A DNA stretch of 64,000 nt from Myxococcales bacterium (GCA_016703425.1 JADJCA010000012.1:1-64000), one strand, 5' to 3'. Shown: positions 37,300-47,579, counted from the first letter of the stretch. Translations and numbers: made by a program. The notes: generated from the letters alone by a model not told the origin.

Positions 37300-38997
37300 A
37301 TGCCGAGTGACCGACCTTCAATCGCCCGCCCCACGGTGGGGATTGTTGAGACCGCTGCCGACTACAACCTGAAGATTTTGGCGCCGCTCGCACGCTTCTT
37401 CAAGGAAGCGGGCCGGCTCGACGACCTTGAGGCGATTTGCAGGGCGGCACGCATCGCGCCCGCTGACTTCGAGTCGTCGATCCGATGGGTTAGCTTCTCG
37501 CAGTTCGAAGCGTTTCATGTCGCGGCTCGTGCGCGCGTGGCCAGCGACGAAGAATTCACCGAGGTCTGCGCGCACCACATGGCGGTGAGCTACGGTCCGC
37601 TCCGATTCTTCTTCTGGGCCACCACGCCGCTCCTCCTCTTCAAGGCGATCGAGCGAGGCAATCGCTTCTTCACGTCCGTCGGCACCTTCTCCATCGTGAA
37701 CAGCGGGCCGAACTTCGTTCGCCTTCGATACAGCAGCGAACGGCCGGAGAGTCGCCTCGTTTGCCTGAGTCGCCAGGCTCAGTCCGCGATGGGCCCGACC
37801 CTTTGGGGGATGCCGCGCGCGTCGGTCCGAGAGCGCAAGTGCATGGCCCATGGCGATGAGTGCTGTGAGTACGAGTTTCATTGGTTCTCTCGACCGCGTT
37901 GGCTCCCCGCGATGCTCGGCTTCGCCATGGGCGCCCTTGGCAGTTGGGCAGCGACGCGAGCAGGAATGGGCTCAGCCGTCGCCGCGGTGTCCCTGCCTCT
38001 CCTCGGGGCCGTCGTGGCGCAAGCGCGCGAACTGGCGCGCACCGAGCGGGCGAACCGCGCAACGCAAGCGGAGAGCACGGAAGCGTTGCGTTTGATGGTC
38101 GACGACGCAGCCGAGGTGCGGCGTGAGCTCTTGGCTCTGCACGAGCGCCAACGGGAGTGGAGCCAGCTCATCGAAGGGGAGGCGGCCCAGCGCGCGGAAA
38201 CCATCGAGGCGATGTCCAACGATCTCAAGCGTCTTCAGGCGGAACGCGCAGCGACAGTGCGTGGCTTCAGCCACGATCTTCGAAACCCGCTCCAGCTGCT
38301 GCGCGGGACCATCGACGCGTTGCGCGAAGGGCCCCCGCCGTCGGCGGCCGAGACGAAGTCGACGGTCGACGACCTCGAGGACGTCTACGCCCGCATGTGC
38401 AGCCTGCTCGATCAACTCATGCGCGTCGTGACCTCACGGCGCGAGTTCATGGCGTTTGCCCCAAAGCGCCTCGACGTTGGCCCGCTGGGCGAGCGCCTGC
38501 TCCGGCGTGTCCGTGCGCTCGTGCACGGGCGGGATATCCGGACGAGCGTCTTTTCGACGCGCGAAGCTCCCGACGCGATCCACATCGACCTTGTCGTGCT
38601 CGACCGCATCGTTGACAACTTGCTCACGAACGCTGCGAAGTACACCGATCGCGGTAGCATACTCATCGAGATCGACGGACATCCGGGCTTCCTCGTGCTC
38701 AAGATCAGCGATACGGGCCGCGGCATGTCCGACGATGAGCTAGGACGCGCTTTCTCTCCCGGTGGCTCCAGCGAGAGCGAACGCGCCCCTAAGAGCTTTG
38801 GCCTCGGGCTCTCGGTTGTCGTGGGCCTCCTCGCCCGCCTCGGTGGTCGCATCGAGGTGATGAGCAAGGTCGGCAAGGGCAGCACGTTCTGGGTGTACCT
38901 CCCGGTGGGAGCTGAGACCGAAGCCGGGGAGCCCGGCGTGACGTCCGGTGAGGTCGTGGCGCTGAGTGAGATCGTTCGAGTACGGAGGACCGCTTGA
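37300..38997 (+). CDS. Sensor histidine kinase with V4R-like input and two TM segments
   Basis: 565 residues. An N-terminal sensory domain (about 15-195) ends in a V4R-like small-molecule module with the cysteine pair in KCMAHGDECCEYEF (180-193). Two hydrophobic segments (about 201-240) follow, then a coiled coil (about 245-315), a HisKA-type domain with H325 in FSHDLRNPLQ, and a HATPase domain: N-box NLLTNAAKYT, G1 DTGRGM and G2 GLGLSVVVGL. No receiver partner is adjacent. Its TGA overlaps the TTG start of the TPP enzyme gene, so signal and enzyme may be linked. Confidence 0.88.
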   Translation: MPSDRPSIARPTVGIVETAADYNLKILAPLARFFKEAGRLDDLEAICRAARIAPADFESSIRWVSFSQFEAFHVAARARVASDEEFTEVCAHHMAVSYGPLRFFFWATTPLLLFKAIERGNRFFTSVGTFSIVNSGPNFVRLRYSSERPESRLVCLSRQAQSAMGPTLWGMPRASVRERKCMAHGDECCEYEFHWFSRPRWLPAMLGFAMGALGSWAATRAGMGSAVAAVSLPLLGAVVAQARELARTERANRATQAESTEALRLMVDDAAEVRRELLALHERQREWSQLIEGEAAQRAETIEAMSNDLKRLQAERAATVRGFSHDLRNPLQLLRGTIDALREGPPPSAAETKSTVDDLEDVYARMCSLLDQLMRVVTSRREFMAFAPKRLDVGPLGERLLRRVRALVHGRDIRTSVFSTREAPDAIHIDLVVLDRIVDNLLTNAAKYTDRGSILIEIDGHPGFLVLKISDTGRGMSDDELGRAFSPGGSSESERAPKSFGLGLSVVVGLLARLGGRIEVMSKVGKGSTFWVYLPVGAETEAGEPGVTSGEVVALSEIVRVRRTA

Positions 38998-40604
38998 ATT
39001 CCTGGATGCCGAAGTCGCTTCAGTCCGCGCCCCCGCCAGCCGTCACCGCCCCCGAAGAGGGGCAACATCCCTCTGGGGTGATCCAGGCGCGGCCAACCCG
39101 CGCCGTTGACGTGTTCCTGCGCTATCTGAAGGCGGAAGGTGTCGACCACGTCTTCGGCATCGTTGGGGGGCTTCTCTACCCGTTCTTCGCGGCCGTCGAG
39201 GCCGACGCGGAGATCTGCCTCGTGACGAGTCGCCACGAGGAAGGCGCGGCGTTCATGGCCGACGGCTACGCGCGTGTGAGTCGCCGCATCGCCGTTTGCG
39301 CCGGCACATCAGGCCCGGGGGCTACCAACCTCCTCACGGGAGTCGCCTGCGCCTTTGCCGACGGCATTCCGATGCTCGTGGTCACCGGACAGGCGGCGTC
39401 GCATGCGCTCGGAAAGGGGGCCGCTCAGGAGACACCACGCGAGGGTATCGACATCGTCGACATGTTCCGCCCGGTGACGAAGTACTCCGCCATGGTGACC
39501 TCCGCATCGTCGCTCGCGCAGCACCTTCGTCGCGCCCTTCGCATGGCGTTGACGGGGCGTCAGGGCCCCGTTCACTTGAACGTCCCCGTCGACATTTGGG
39601 AAAAGGCCGCGGCGGAAGACTGGTTCGACCCGAAGACTTACCGGCCCGAGACGCACGCCTTCGATCGCCTTGCCGTTCAGCGCGCGGGCGATGCCCTCCT
39701 CGCCGCGAGGCGACCCGTCATTCTGGCCGGAAGCGGCGTCGGGCTGTCGGGCGCCGAGCAACACCTCCGCGCGCTCGCGGATCTCTTGCCGGCGCGGGTG
39801 GCGACGACGCCGAAGGCGAAGGGGGTCTACCCCGAAGATGCGGCTCAGTCGCTCGGCGTGTTGGGCTCGGCCGGGCATCGCGAGGCCCGGGAGACCATTC
39901 TCGGTAGCGCCGTTGACGTCCTATTTACCGTTGGGGCATCGCTCGGCGAGACGAGCACCTTCAATTGGACGCCGCTGCTTCAGCCTGCCGAAACGCTCAT
40001 TCAGCTCGACATCGAGGCCGACCGCGTGGGGCGCAACTACCCGGTCGATATTCCGTTGGTAGGCGATGCCCAGAGCATCCTCGTCGAACTCGTCTACCAC
40101 ATTCATCGGCGCATCCGAGAGGGCTCGTTCCCTTCGTCGACCTGGAACGATGCACCGCCGCCCGTGCGTGGCGACGCGCGCTATGACGCGCCCGATTCGC
40201 GACGCTCGTTGGCGGTCCCCATCACGCCAGAGCGGTGGCGTGTGGAGCTTCAGAAAGTCCTGCCCGCCGACGCCGTCATCTTCTCCGACATTGGTGGGCA
40301 CATGCTCTTCAACATTCACAACCTCGTGATCGGAGCGGGACAGAAATTCGTGCTCAACATGGGGTTTGGATCGATGGGGCACGGGACCGTGGCGCCCATC
40401 GGCGCCGCGCTTGCGTGTCCGGCGCGGCCTGTCATCGCCATCGTCGGCGATGGTTGCTTCACGATGAACGGCCTTTGTCGAAGAGGCGTTGCGCCGACGC
40501 CAGCCAGCGCTCATCGAAGTCCTCGTCGACGGTTCGGTGTGTCCGCCCCTCGGGGAGCGCGCCAAGTCGCTGGCCGGATTCATCGAGAAGTAGGCTCACC
40601 TTGA
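38994..40604 (+). CDS. Thiamine-pyrophosphate enzyme (acetolactate-synthase-like) with internal out-of-frame deletion
   Basis: The TTG at 38994 overlaps the kinase stop and has a strong GGAGG at 38984-38988. The N-terminal PYR-type domain (about 35-210) carries the catalytic Glu in SRHEEGAAF; the middle domain (about 220-370) is intact. The PP domain reads to GDGCFTMNG near 40470, then leaves frame. The expected C-terminus, ALRRRQPALIEVLVDGS to FIEK, sits in the +1 frame from 40474 to a TAG at 40591-40593. About 85 residues, including the second half of the TPP motif (NN), are missing. As written the enzyme cannot bind TPP properly. True pseudogene or sequence error. Confidence 0.8.
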   Translation: MNSWMPKSLQSAPPPAVTAPEEGQHPSGVIQARPTRAVDVFLRYLKAEGVDHVFGIVGGLLYPFFAAVEADAEICLVTSRHEEGAAFMADGYARVSRRIAVCAGTSGPGATNLLTGVACAFADGIPMLVVTGQAASHALGKGAAQETPREGIDIVDMFRPVTKYSAMVTSASSLAQHLRRALRMALTGRQGPVHLNVPVDIWEKAAAEDWFDPKTYRPETHAFDRLAVQRAGDALLAARRPVILAGSGVGLSGAEQHLRALADLLPARVATTPKAKGVYPEDAAQSLGVLGSAGHREARETILGSAVDVLFTVGASLGETSTFNWTPLLQPAETLIQLDIEADRVGRNYPVDIPLVGDAQSILVELVYHIHRRIREGSFPSSTWNDAPPPVRGDARYDAPDSRRSLAVPITPERWRVELQKVLPADAVIFSDIGGHMLFNIHNLVIGAGQKFVLNMGFGSMGHGTVAPIGAALACPARPVIAIVGDGCFTMNGLCRRGVAPTPASAHRSPRRRFGVSAPRGARQVAGRIHREVGSP

Positions 40605-41332
40605 GCGCTCCTGTTTCCCGTGCGCTTCGTGCGCGTCGATCGGTAAGGCACTACACGGCCAACCACGTGGCGCGGGAGCTCATCGCCGACGTCATTGCGG
40701 ACGCGGCGTGGGCGCCGTCGGGCGGCGATGACCAGCCGTGGGGCGTCGTTGCCGTTGCGCCGCCCAAGGCCCGTGAGCTTCGCGAGCGGTACGAGGCGCG
40801 GGCCTGGCACGCGCTCGCGCCAAAGATGGCGAGCGTTGTTGAGCGGCAGCTCGGCGCGGGTCAACCGGCCGACGTTCTTGTCGAACGCGTCCTCGCCAAG
40901 CTCGTGTCGGAAGCACGCTCCACCGGAGCCCCGTGGCTTCTTTTCGTGCATGGGCCGTCGCGGGTCGAAGACGAGGCGGCGCGCCTTCGGACCTTTCATC
41001 GAGCACTCGCCTCGCGCGTTCCGGCCGCTGAGCTTCCGAGCCACGAGGAGCTCACCGCCATGTGCGGGCCCGTGCATGCGGGCGTCGTTGCAGCGTCGAT
41101 CGCGGGATTTGCCTACGCGCTGACGCTCGCGGCGCACGCGCGCGGCTTGGGAAGCTGCATCCAGCACCACTGGCTCGTATGGCGCGATTCCTTGGCGGCC
41201 GAACTTGAGCTTCCCGCCGGAAGGACCCTTGCGAGCGCCGTGATCGTGGGAGAATCCGACGGGTCGAGCGCCGCGTTGCTCCGGGCTGCGGAACGAGCGG
41301 CCCGTCGACCTGTCGACGTGTCGTTCAAGTAG
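40601..41332 (+). CDS. Nitroreductase family protein
   Basis: FMN-dependent oxidoreductase fold, 243 residues from the TTG at 40601. RRSVRHY, then the conserved SGGDDQPWGVVAV segment (a typical SPSxxNxQPW position), and the C-terminal GLGSCIQHH fit the nitroreductase family. The start overlaps the reading end of the TPP-enzyme frame. The three-gene order sensor kinase, TPP enzyme, nitroreductase suggests a shared redox or fermentation role. The physiological substrate is unknown. Confidence 0.82.
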   Translation: MSAPVSRALRARRSVRHYTANHVARELIADVIADAAWAPSGGDDQPWGVVAVAPPKARELRERYEARAWHALAPKMASVVERQLGAGQPADVLVERVLAKLVSEARSTGAPWLLFVHGPSRVEDEAARLRTFHRALASRVPAAELPSHEELTAMCGPVHAGVVAASIAGFAYALTLAAHARGLGSCIQHHWLVWRDSLAAELELPAGRTLASAVIVGESDGSSAALLRAAERAARRPVDVSFK

Positions 41333-41373
41333 GCGCAAAGTAGCCGGGCGGTAGCTGCGTGGTCAGCGCGCCC

Positions 41374-41646
41374 TCACTCCTTCCGCACCAAGAACAGCAC
41401 GCCCATCGCGATGAACGCGGCGCCGGCGATGCGCCTGATCCATTGCGGCGGGATCACGCGGCTCACCGCTTCACCGGCACCCACGGCGATGGCGCTCGTG
41501 GCCACGAGCGCCAGCGCGGACCCCGCGAAGACCGTCCACTTCGACGAGGCGCCCGACGCGAGCGACAGGCCGGCGAGTTGCGTCTTGTCTCCGAGCTCCG
41601 CGAGAAAGATCGTTCCGAAGGTCGAGAGAAACAGCTTCCAGTCCAT
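41374..41646 (-). CDS. UPF0016/GDT1 family small membrane protein (half-size)
   Basis: 90 residues with three predicted hydrophobic segments and one ELGDKTQ motif (about 17-23), the cation-binding signature of the TMEM165/GDT1 family. Full-size members have two such motifs and six or seven TM segments; small single-motif members are thought to assemble as dimers. The likely role is Mn2+ or Ca2+ export. Convergent with the nitroreductase gene. Confidence 0.88.
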   Translation of the reverse strand: MDWKLFLSTFGTIFLAELGDKTQLAGLSLASGASSKWTVFAGSALALVATSAIAVGAGEAVSRVIPPQWIRRIAGAAFIAMGVLFLVRKE

Positions 41647-41963
41647 GCCGGTTAGCGTACCCCCTCACGAAAGTCAGTCGATCCGGCTCCGAGCCGGCCC
41701 GGTCCGAGCCGGCGCCGCGCTCCCAGAATCTGAGGCGACGATGAGCTCGCGCGAAAGCGCCTAAGTCCGCGTCGTCCGGACCGGCCGGTGGCCGCTGGGC
41801 GCCCTGAAGGCGCCTCCCACATACATGTTCTCCCCGAGCTTTTCGCCAGCGGGCCGTTTACAGCGAGGCCTCTTCCCGATACGCCAATAAGTACGGTCGG
41901 TCTTTTCGCGCAGCATTTTCGTGCGCGCGAGTTTGCTGTTCCTCCGGCCGACGGGGTCTTGCC
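41647..41963. other. 317-bp divergent intergenic region with two dyads
   Basis: Between the divergent GDT1 and FN3 genes. A perfect dyad CCGGCTC-C-GAGCCGG at 41683-41697 is followed by a repeat of TCCGAGCCGG at 41703-41712. A second hairpin-forming dyad, GGCGCC-CTGAA-GGCGCC, is at 41798-41814. Neither is followed by a T-run, so they look like protein-binding or RNA-structure sites and not terminators. No coding character seen. Confidence 0.45.
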
Positions 41964-44900
41964 ATGCGTCGTGCGCTTTGGTTGAGTGCGTTCGTTCTCC
42001 TCGTCTCTGGCGCGAGCTGCAAGAGCTCCGGCGGCGACGACACCGGCGGCGGCGGCATCGCGCTGACGGAAGCCGGAACCGGCTCCGATGGTGGTCTCGG
42101 CGACGAGTCAGGAACGGGCACCGGCGGCCCCGTCGACAAGGTCGCGCCGCAGTTTGCCGGCGTCGAGTCGGTCACGGCCATCGACCAAAGTCAGATCGCG
42201 GTCACCTGGAAGCCGGCGACCGACGACGTCACGCAGCAGGGCACCATCGCGTACCGGGTCTACATCGGCGGGTCGGCCGGCGGCGAGAGCTTCGCGGCGC
42301 CCATCCTCACGGCACCCGCTGGCGCAACCGGCGCGACGATCCCATCACTCAAGGCAGGGACGCCGTACTTCATCGTCGTGCGCGCCGTCGATGGCGCTGG
42401 CAACGAAGACGCCAACACGGTCGAGAAGACCGCGACGACGACCGACACGGAAGCGCCGGAGTTTGCCGGCGTGAAAGATGTTGAGGCGCTGAGCGCGACG
42501 GAGGCCAAGGTCATCTGGGCCGCGGCGACCGACAACGGCTCCGACGCGAGCGCGATCAAGTACGAGGTCTATGCGTCGGCTACGCAAGGCGGAGAGAACT
42601 TCACGACGCCGACCTTGACGACCGCGCCGGGCGCGACGGAAGCGACGCTCTCAGGCCTCGCCGAAGCAAAGCCCGTGTTCGTGGTCGTGCGCGCCGTGGA
42701 TGCGTTCGGCAACAAAGACATCAACAAGAAGGAGGGCGTGGGGGTTACGCTCGACAAGACGCCGCCCACCTTCGCGGGCGTGGCTACGGCCGTGGCGTCG
42801 GGGACGACGATTGGGCTCACTTGGGCCCCGGCCACCGACAACGTCGACGACGCCTCAGCGTTGACCTACCAGGTCTTCAGCGCCAACGCCGCCGGTGGGC
42901 AAGTCTTCACGACCCCGCTCGGCACGACGCTACCGGGCGTTACGACGTTCTCCGCGACGAACCTCAACGTCTCGACCAAGTACTACTTCGTCGTTCGTGC
43001 CAGTGACACGTCGGGAAACGTCGACGCCAACGTCATCGAGAAGAGTGCCACCACGGCCGCTTCGCCCGATGTGACGCCGCCGACTTTTGCGGGCCTCGTG
43101 ACCGCCACCCCCACGACCGATCAGACCATCGACCTGGCCTGGAGCGCCGCCACGGACGACTTTTCGCCGCCCTCGCAGCTCGTCTACGACATCTTTCTCG
43201 CCAACGTGTCGGGTGGCGAGAGCTACGCATCGCCTTCCTTTACGAGCGCGGCCGGCGCCACCAGCTTCACGGTCACGGGCCTCACGCCGATCACCGACTA
43301 CTACTTCGTCGTGCGAGCCCGCGACCAGGCCGGCAACCAGAACGTCAACACCATCGAGAAGCAAGCCAAGACGTTCCCCGACACGGTGCCGTCCACCTTC
43401 GCGGGGCTCGCCACGGCGGCTGTGACGGGACTGATGTCTATCCAGCTCAACTGGCCGGCGGCGACGGACGACATCAGTCCATCCAACGCCATCAAGTATC
43501 GCGTGTATCGCTCGACAACCCCGGGCGGCCAGACCTTTGGAACTCCCACCGTCAATGTTCCTGCTGGGCAAACGTCCGTGGACGTCACGGGGCTTTCGCA
43601 GAACACGACGTACTACTTCGTCGTCAGGGCCGTCGACGAAGCAGGGACGGAAGACGCAAACTCCATCGAGAAGAACGCGAAGACCGACGCCGACGTGACG
43701 CCGCCGACCTTCGCCGGCGCCAACACCTTCGTCTCCACCGCGCCGACCAGCCTGACGGTCGGCTGGGCGCCGGCCACCGACAACGTCACGCCGCAGAATC
43801 AGATCGTCTACCTCGTGTATTTGGCCACCTCGGCGGGCGGCGAGAACTTCCTGGGCGCGCCGACGTTCACCACCGCGGCGGGAGCCACGAGCGCGACGCT
43901 CACGTCCGGTCTCACGCAAGACACGCCCTACTTCGTCGTCGTTCGTGCGCGCGACGCTGTTGGCCGGGTGGATGCGAACGTGACCGAGCTCACCGTTTCG
44001 ACGCAGAAGGACACGACGCCGCCCACGTTCGCGGGCGCTCAATCGGTTGGCTCGGCGACCGACCAGTCACTACGCGTCACTTGGCTCGCCGCGACCGACA
44101 ACGTGACGCCGCAGGCCAACCTCACCTACCTGGTTTGTCGCACGACCACCAACGGGGGCTGCACCGGCAACAACTTCACGACCACGGCCACGGTGCCGAA
44201 TGGCGGACTCAACTTCAATTTCACAGGCCTCGTCCCAAGCACGCAGTACTTCTTCGTGGTTCGCGCCCGTGACGCCTACAACAACACGACGCCCGCCGCC
44301 AACGACGTTCAGGTAAGCGGCAGCACCATCGATGACCTTGTTGAGCCGGTCTTTGCCGGTCTCACGAGCGCCGTGTCGAACTCGGCGACGACCATCGATC
44401 TCGCGTGGGCCGCCGCCACCGACGACGTCACGCCGGCTGGGCAGATTATCTACGACATCTACCAAGCGTCGGCCTCTGGCGCGGAGAACTACGCCAGCCC
44501 CACACACTCGACCGCTGCCGGCGCGACGACCTTCAAGGTGACGGGGCTGCTTCCGGGGCAACAGCGTTTCTTCGTCGTTCGCGCTCGTGATCAGAACGGC
44601 AACGACAGCAACAACACGCACGTCACCCCGGGGCAGGAGAAGTCCGCGACGGTGATCGCCGACTCCATTGCACCGACCTTCGCGGGCGTCACCGCCGTGA
44701 ACAATCTCGCCGCCCCGGCCGGCTTCACGGGGCTCCAGGTACTGTGGAACGCGGCAACAGACAACGTGACGCCGCAGGCCAGCATCCTCTACGACATCTG
44801 CTGGTCCACGGGGGCTGCGTGTACGGCGAGCTTCACGCCGAGCGCCACCTCGGTGGCCGGCGCCACGAGCTACAACATTGCGGGGCTGCTTCTCAACACG

Positions 44901-47579
44901 ACCTACAACGTCGTGGTTCGCGCTCGTGATCAGTACAACAATCGCGACACCAACGTTGTAAGCCTTGCCAAGAAGACGCTCGCGGACACGACGGCGCCGG
45001 TGTCTGGCGGACCGCCCCAGATCAGCGGCTCCACCTCGACGTCGCTTACCGTGTCTTGGCCGGCGGCGACGGACAACTTCCACGCCGCTGCCGCGCTGAA
45101 CTACTTGGTCTGCCAGGGGACCACGGCCGCCGCATGCCAGGGCGCTGGCTTCACCGCGACCTACAGCTCGGCGGCCAACGAGCTGTCTCACACGTTCGCC
45201 GGGCTCGTGAACGGGCAGACCTACTACTACGTGGTGCGGCCGCGTGACCCGGTGAACAACATCGAGGCCAACAACACTCAGATCTCCGGCGTGCCCGCCA
45301 ACGACACGACGCCGCCGACCTTCGTGGGCGTATCCGGTCTCACGGTCCAAAGCAGCACGGCCGTCTTGGTCCAATGGGCCGCGGGAACCGATGACGTCTC
45401 GACGCCCGGGCAGCTCGTTTACGACATCTATCGCTCTACGGTGCCGTTCGTGTTTCCGCTCTCGGCTCCGGTGATCGCGGCACCGCAATACACGTCGGGC
45501 GCCGGAGCCACGAGCTTCTCGGCCACCGGACTCACGCCCGATACCACGTACTACTTTCATGTACGCGCCCGTGACCAAGCCGGCCTCCGCAGCACCAACG
45601 CCGTTCAGCTCAACGCCAAGACGGATAAGGATGTGGTCAAGCCGACCTTCGCTGGCGTAAACGCAGTCAATCAGACCAGCAGCACATCGCTTCAGGCCAC
45701 CTGGCTTTTGGCCACGGATGACACGACGCCCTCGAACCTGATCACGTACCAGGTCTGTTGGAGCACGATCGCGCCGGCGGCTGTGGGCGGTTGCGATGAC
45801 ACCTTCGTGGCGCTGGCCACGACGGCGGCCAACGCGACATCCTACACGGCCACGGGCCTGATCCCGAACAACGTCGGGGCCGCTCACACGTACTACTTCG
45901 TCGTGAGAGCCGTCGACGCGTACGGGAATGTCGACACGAACACGAACACGATCGGGCAGACGACGCTCAACGACACGACGAAGCCCGTCTTCGCCGGGGC
46001 GACCACCGTCGATAGCGTCACGTTCAGCTCGGCGCGAGTGAACTGGGCTGTCGCGACCGATGACTACACGGTGGCGGCCAACATGAAGTACCGCCTCTGC
46101 ATCACGCAGGTGGCGGGGGGCTGCAATGCCGGCGCCTTCGTCACGGCGCAGACGGTGACGAACGTCACCAACTACACGTTCTCGAGCCTCACGCCGAACA
46201 CCCAATACTACTGGGTCGTCCGTGCCGAGGACCAAGCGGGGAACGTGAATACGACGAACGAGAACGTGCAGGTGACGGCGACGACCAACCAAGAGACGAC
46301 GCCACCAACGTTCGCGGGCCTTACGGGCGTGACCGTTCCGGCGGGAAGCCCCGGTGCGAGCGGCCTGCAACTCGCGTGGAACGCCGGCTCCGACACGTAC
46401 ACGCCGGTGACGAGCCTCGTCTACGACATCTACACGGGAGCGTCGCTTCCGCTCTCGGCGCCGACGTACGCGGCGGCGCCGCTCGTCTCGGTGCCGGGCA
46501 TTGCTGGAGCGAACACCTACACGGTGACGGGACTCAGCCCCGGCACGCAGTATTGCTTCGTGGCGCGCGCCCGCGACCTCGCAGGAAACCGCGACACCAA
46601 CACGGTGGGCTTCTGCGCGACCACTCGTCCGACGCTTCCAGGCTTCACGAGCCAGCCGACCGTGGGCAGCGTGGGCCAGACCACGATCCCGATCTCGTGG
46701 GTCGCGTCGTCGACGCCGGTCAGTGCGATCACCTACACGGTCTGCATCTCCGCGGCGAACGGAGGTTGCGACAACTTCGTGGGCGGCACCGCGGCGGCGA
46801 CGACCACGACGCACAACTTCGCGGGGCTTACCGCCAACACGACCTACTACATGCGCGTCAAGGCCGTGAACTCAACGGGCACAACTTACTCGAACCAGGT
46901 CTCTGCGCTGACGGCCCCGATCCCGCCCACGTGGAATGGCGCGGTGACGTGTCAAGCCAACACGCTGTACCCCAGCTACCTGTTCGTCGGCATCAGCGCG
47001 GCGACGCCGGGCAGCTTCGCTATCGCCGGGTACGACTACTGCGCCTCCACGAGCGCGCTCGGCTGCTCGTTCTCGTTCGTCGACGAGGGCTACCTCAACG
47101 TTGGCAACACGTACATCGGTGCGCCAGCGCCTTGGAACCCTCCGGCGGGGAAGGGCAACACGACCAACGGAACGGCACTCCTTCCGAACACGGACTACTA
47201 CGTCGTGGGCCGCGTTCGTGACGCCAACGGCAACGTGGACGTTTCGAGCGCAACGGTGTGCACCACGCCGATTTCCTACACGCAGAACGTCTTGCCGACG
47301 TTCACGGGGAGCTGCAACTACGCGGGCTGCCACGGCAACAACGGATACGGCCCGTGGACGCACGACTACTTCGCGTTCACCGACAACACCGCGGCGGCTT
47401 GCGCCGCCTACCCGAACTACACGGTGGCCGGCGGGAGCTGGGGGAATTCTCTCCTCTATCGCAAGGTCGCTGGCTCGCAGGGCATCTGCGGCGCCGCCAT
47501 GCCCAACCCGACGGTCGGCTCGTTCTCCTTCTCAACCTTGCTCTCGCGTTGGCTCTCTCAGGGTCGCTACGAAAACTGA
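41964..47579 (+). CDS. Giant lipoprotein with about 16 fibronectin-type-III-like modules and a CX4CH C-terminus
   Basis: 1871 residues. Signal peptide with lipobox SGASC (C19). About 16 modules of about 100 residues follow; each begins with a PPTFAG-type motif and ends with YYFVVRARDxxGN, the FN3 G-strand region. Modules 10, 15 and 16 are more divergent. Near residue 1783 the C-terminus has CNYAGCH (CX4CH, as in some tetrahaem cytochromes c3) and, further on, an AMPNP that could donate an axial Met. This suggests a haem-binding cap on a long stalk. Haem binding is inference. The adjacent 600-residue gene is a paralogue. Confidence 0.85.
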   Translation: MRRALWLSAFVLLVSGASCKSSGGDDTGGGGIALTEAGTGSDGGLGDESGTGTGGPVDKVAPQFAGVESVTAIDQSQIAVTWKPATDDVTQQGTIAYRVYIGGSAGGESFAAPILTAPAGATGATIPSLKAGTPYFIVVRAVDGAGNEDANTVEKTATTTDTEAPEFAGVKDVEALSATEAKVIWAAATDNGSDASAIKYEVYASATQGGENFTTPTLTTAPGATEATLSGLAEAKPVFVVVRAVDAFGNKDINKKEGVGVTLDKTPPTFAGVATAVASGTTIGLTWAPATDNVDDASALTYQVFSANAAGGQVFTTPLGTTLPGVTTFSATNLNVSTKYYFVVRASDTSGNVDANVIEKSATTAASPDVTPPTFAGLVTATPTTDQTIDLAWSAATDDFSPPSQLVYDIFLANVSGGESYASPSFTSAAGATSFTVTGLTPITDYYFVVRARDQAGNQNVNTIEKQAKTFPDTVPSTFAGLATAAVTGLMSIQLNWPAATDDISPSNAIKYRVYRSTTPGGQTFGTPTVNVPAGQTSVDVTGLSQNTTYYFVVRAVDEAGTEDANSIEKNAKTDADVTPPTFAGANTFVSTAPTSLTVGWAPATDNVTPQNQIVYLVYLATSAGGENFLGAPTFTTAAGATSATLTSGLTQDTPYFVVVRARDAVGRVDANVTELTVSTQKDTTPPTFAGAQSVGSATDQSLRVTWLAATDNVTPQANLTYLVCRTTTNGGCTGNNFTTTATVPNGGLNFNFTGLVPSTQYFFVVRARDAYNNTTPAANDVQVSGSTIDDLVEPVFAGLTSAVSNSATTIDLAWAAATDDVTPAGQIIYDIYQASASGAENYASPTHSTAAGATTFKVTGLLPGQQRFFVVRARDQNGNDSNNTHVTPGQEKSATVIADSIAPTFAGVTAVNNLAAPAGFTGLQVLWNAATDNVTPQASILYDICWSTGAACTASFTPSATSVAGATSYNIAGLLLNTTYNVVVRARDQYNNRDTNVVSLAKKTLADTTAPVSGGPPQISGSTSTSLTVSWPAATDNFHAAAALNYLVCQGTTAAACQGAGFTATYSSAANELSHTFAGLVNGQTYYYVVRPRDPVNNIEANNTQISGVPANDTTPPTFVGVSGLTVQSSTAVLVQWAAGTDDVSTPGQLVYDIYRSTVPFVFPLSAPVIAAPQYTSGAGATSFSATGLTPDTTYYFHVRARDQAGLRSTNAVQLNAKTDKDVVKPTFAGVNAVNQTSSTSLQATWLLATDDTTPSNLITYQVCWSTIAPAAVGGCDDTFVALATTAANATSYTATGLIPNNVGAAHTYYFVVRAVDAYGNVDTNTNTIGQTTLNDTTKPVFAGATTVDSVTFSSARVNWAVATDDYTVAANMKYRLCITQVAGGCNAGAFVTAQTVTNVTNYTFSSLTPNTQYYWVVRAEDQAGNVNTTNENVQVTATTNQETTPPTFAGLTGVTVPAGSPGASGLQLAWNAGSDTYTPVTSLVYDIYTGASLPLSAPTYAAAPLVSVPGIAGANTYTVTGLSPGTQYCFVARARDLAGNRDTNTVGFCATTRPTLPGFTSQPTVGSVGQTTIPISWVASSTPVSAITYTVCISAANGGCDNFVGGTAAATTTTHNFAGLTANTTYYMRVKAVNSTGTTYSNQVSALTAPIPPTWNGAVTCQANTLYPSYLFVGISAATPGSFAIAGYDYCASTSALGCSFSFVDEGYLNVGNTYIGAPAPWNPPAGKGNTTNGTALLPNTDYYVVGRVRDANGNVDVSSATVCTTPISYTQNVLPTFTGSCNYAGCHGNNGYGPWTHDYFAFTDNTAAACAAYPNYTVAGGSWGNSLLYRKVAGSQGICGAAMPNPTVGSFSFSTLLSRWLSQGRYEN

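Noticed and set aside
44070..46814. A 914-codon open frame on the minus strand
   Set aside because: Antisense to the FN3 array; Arg-rich and repetitive from the opposite-strand repeats.
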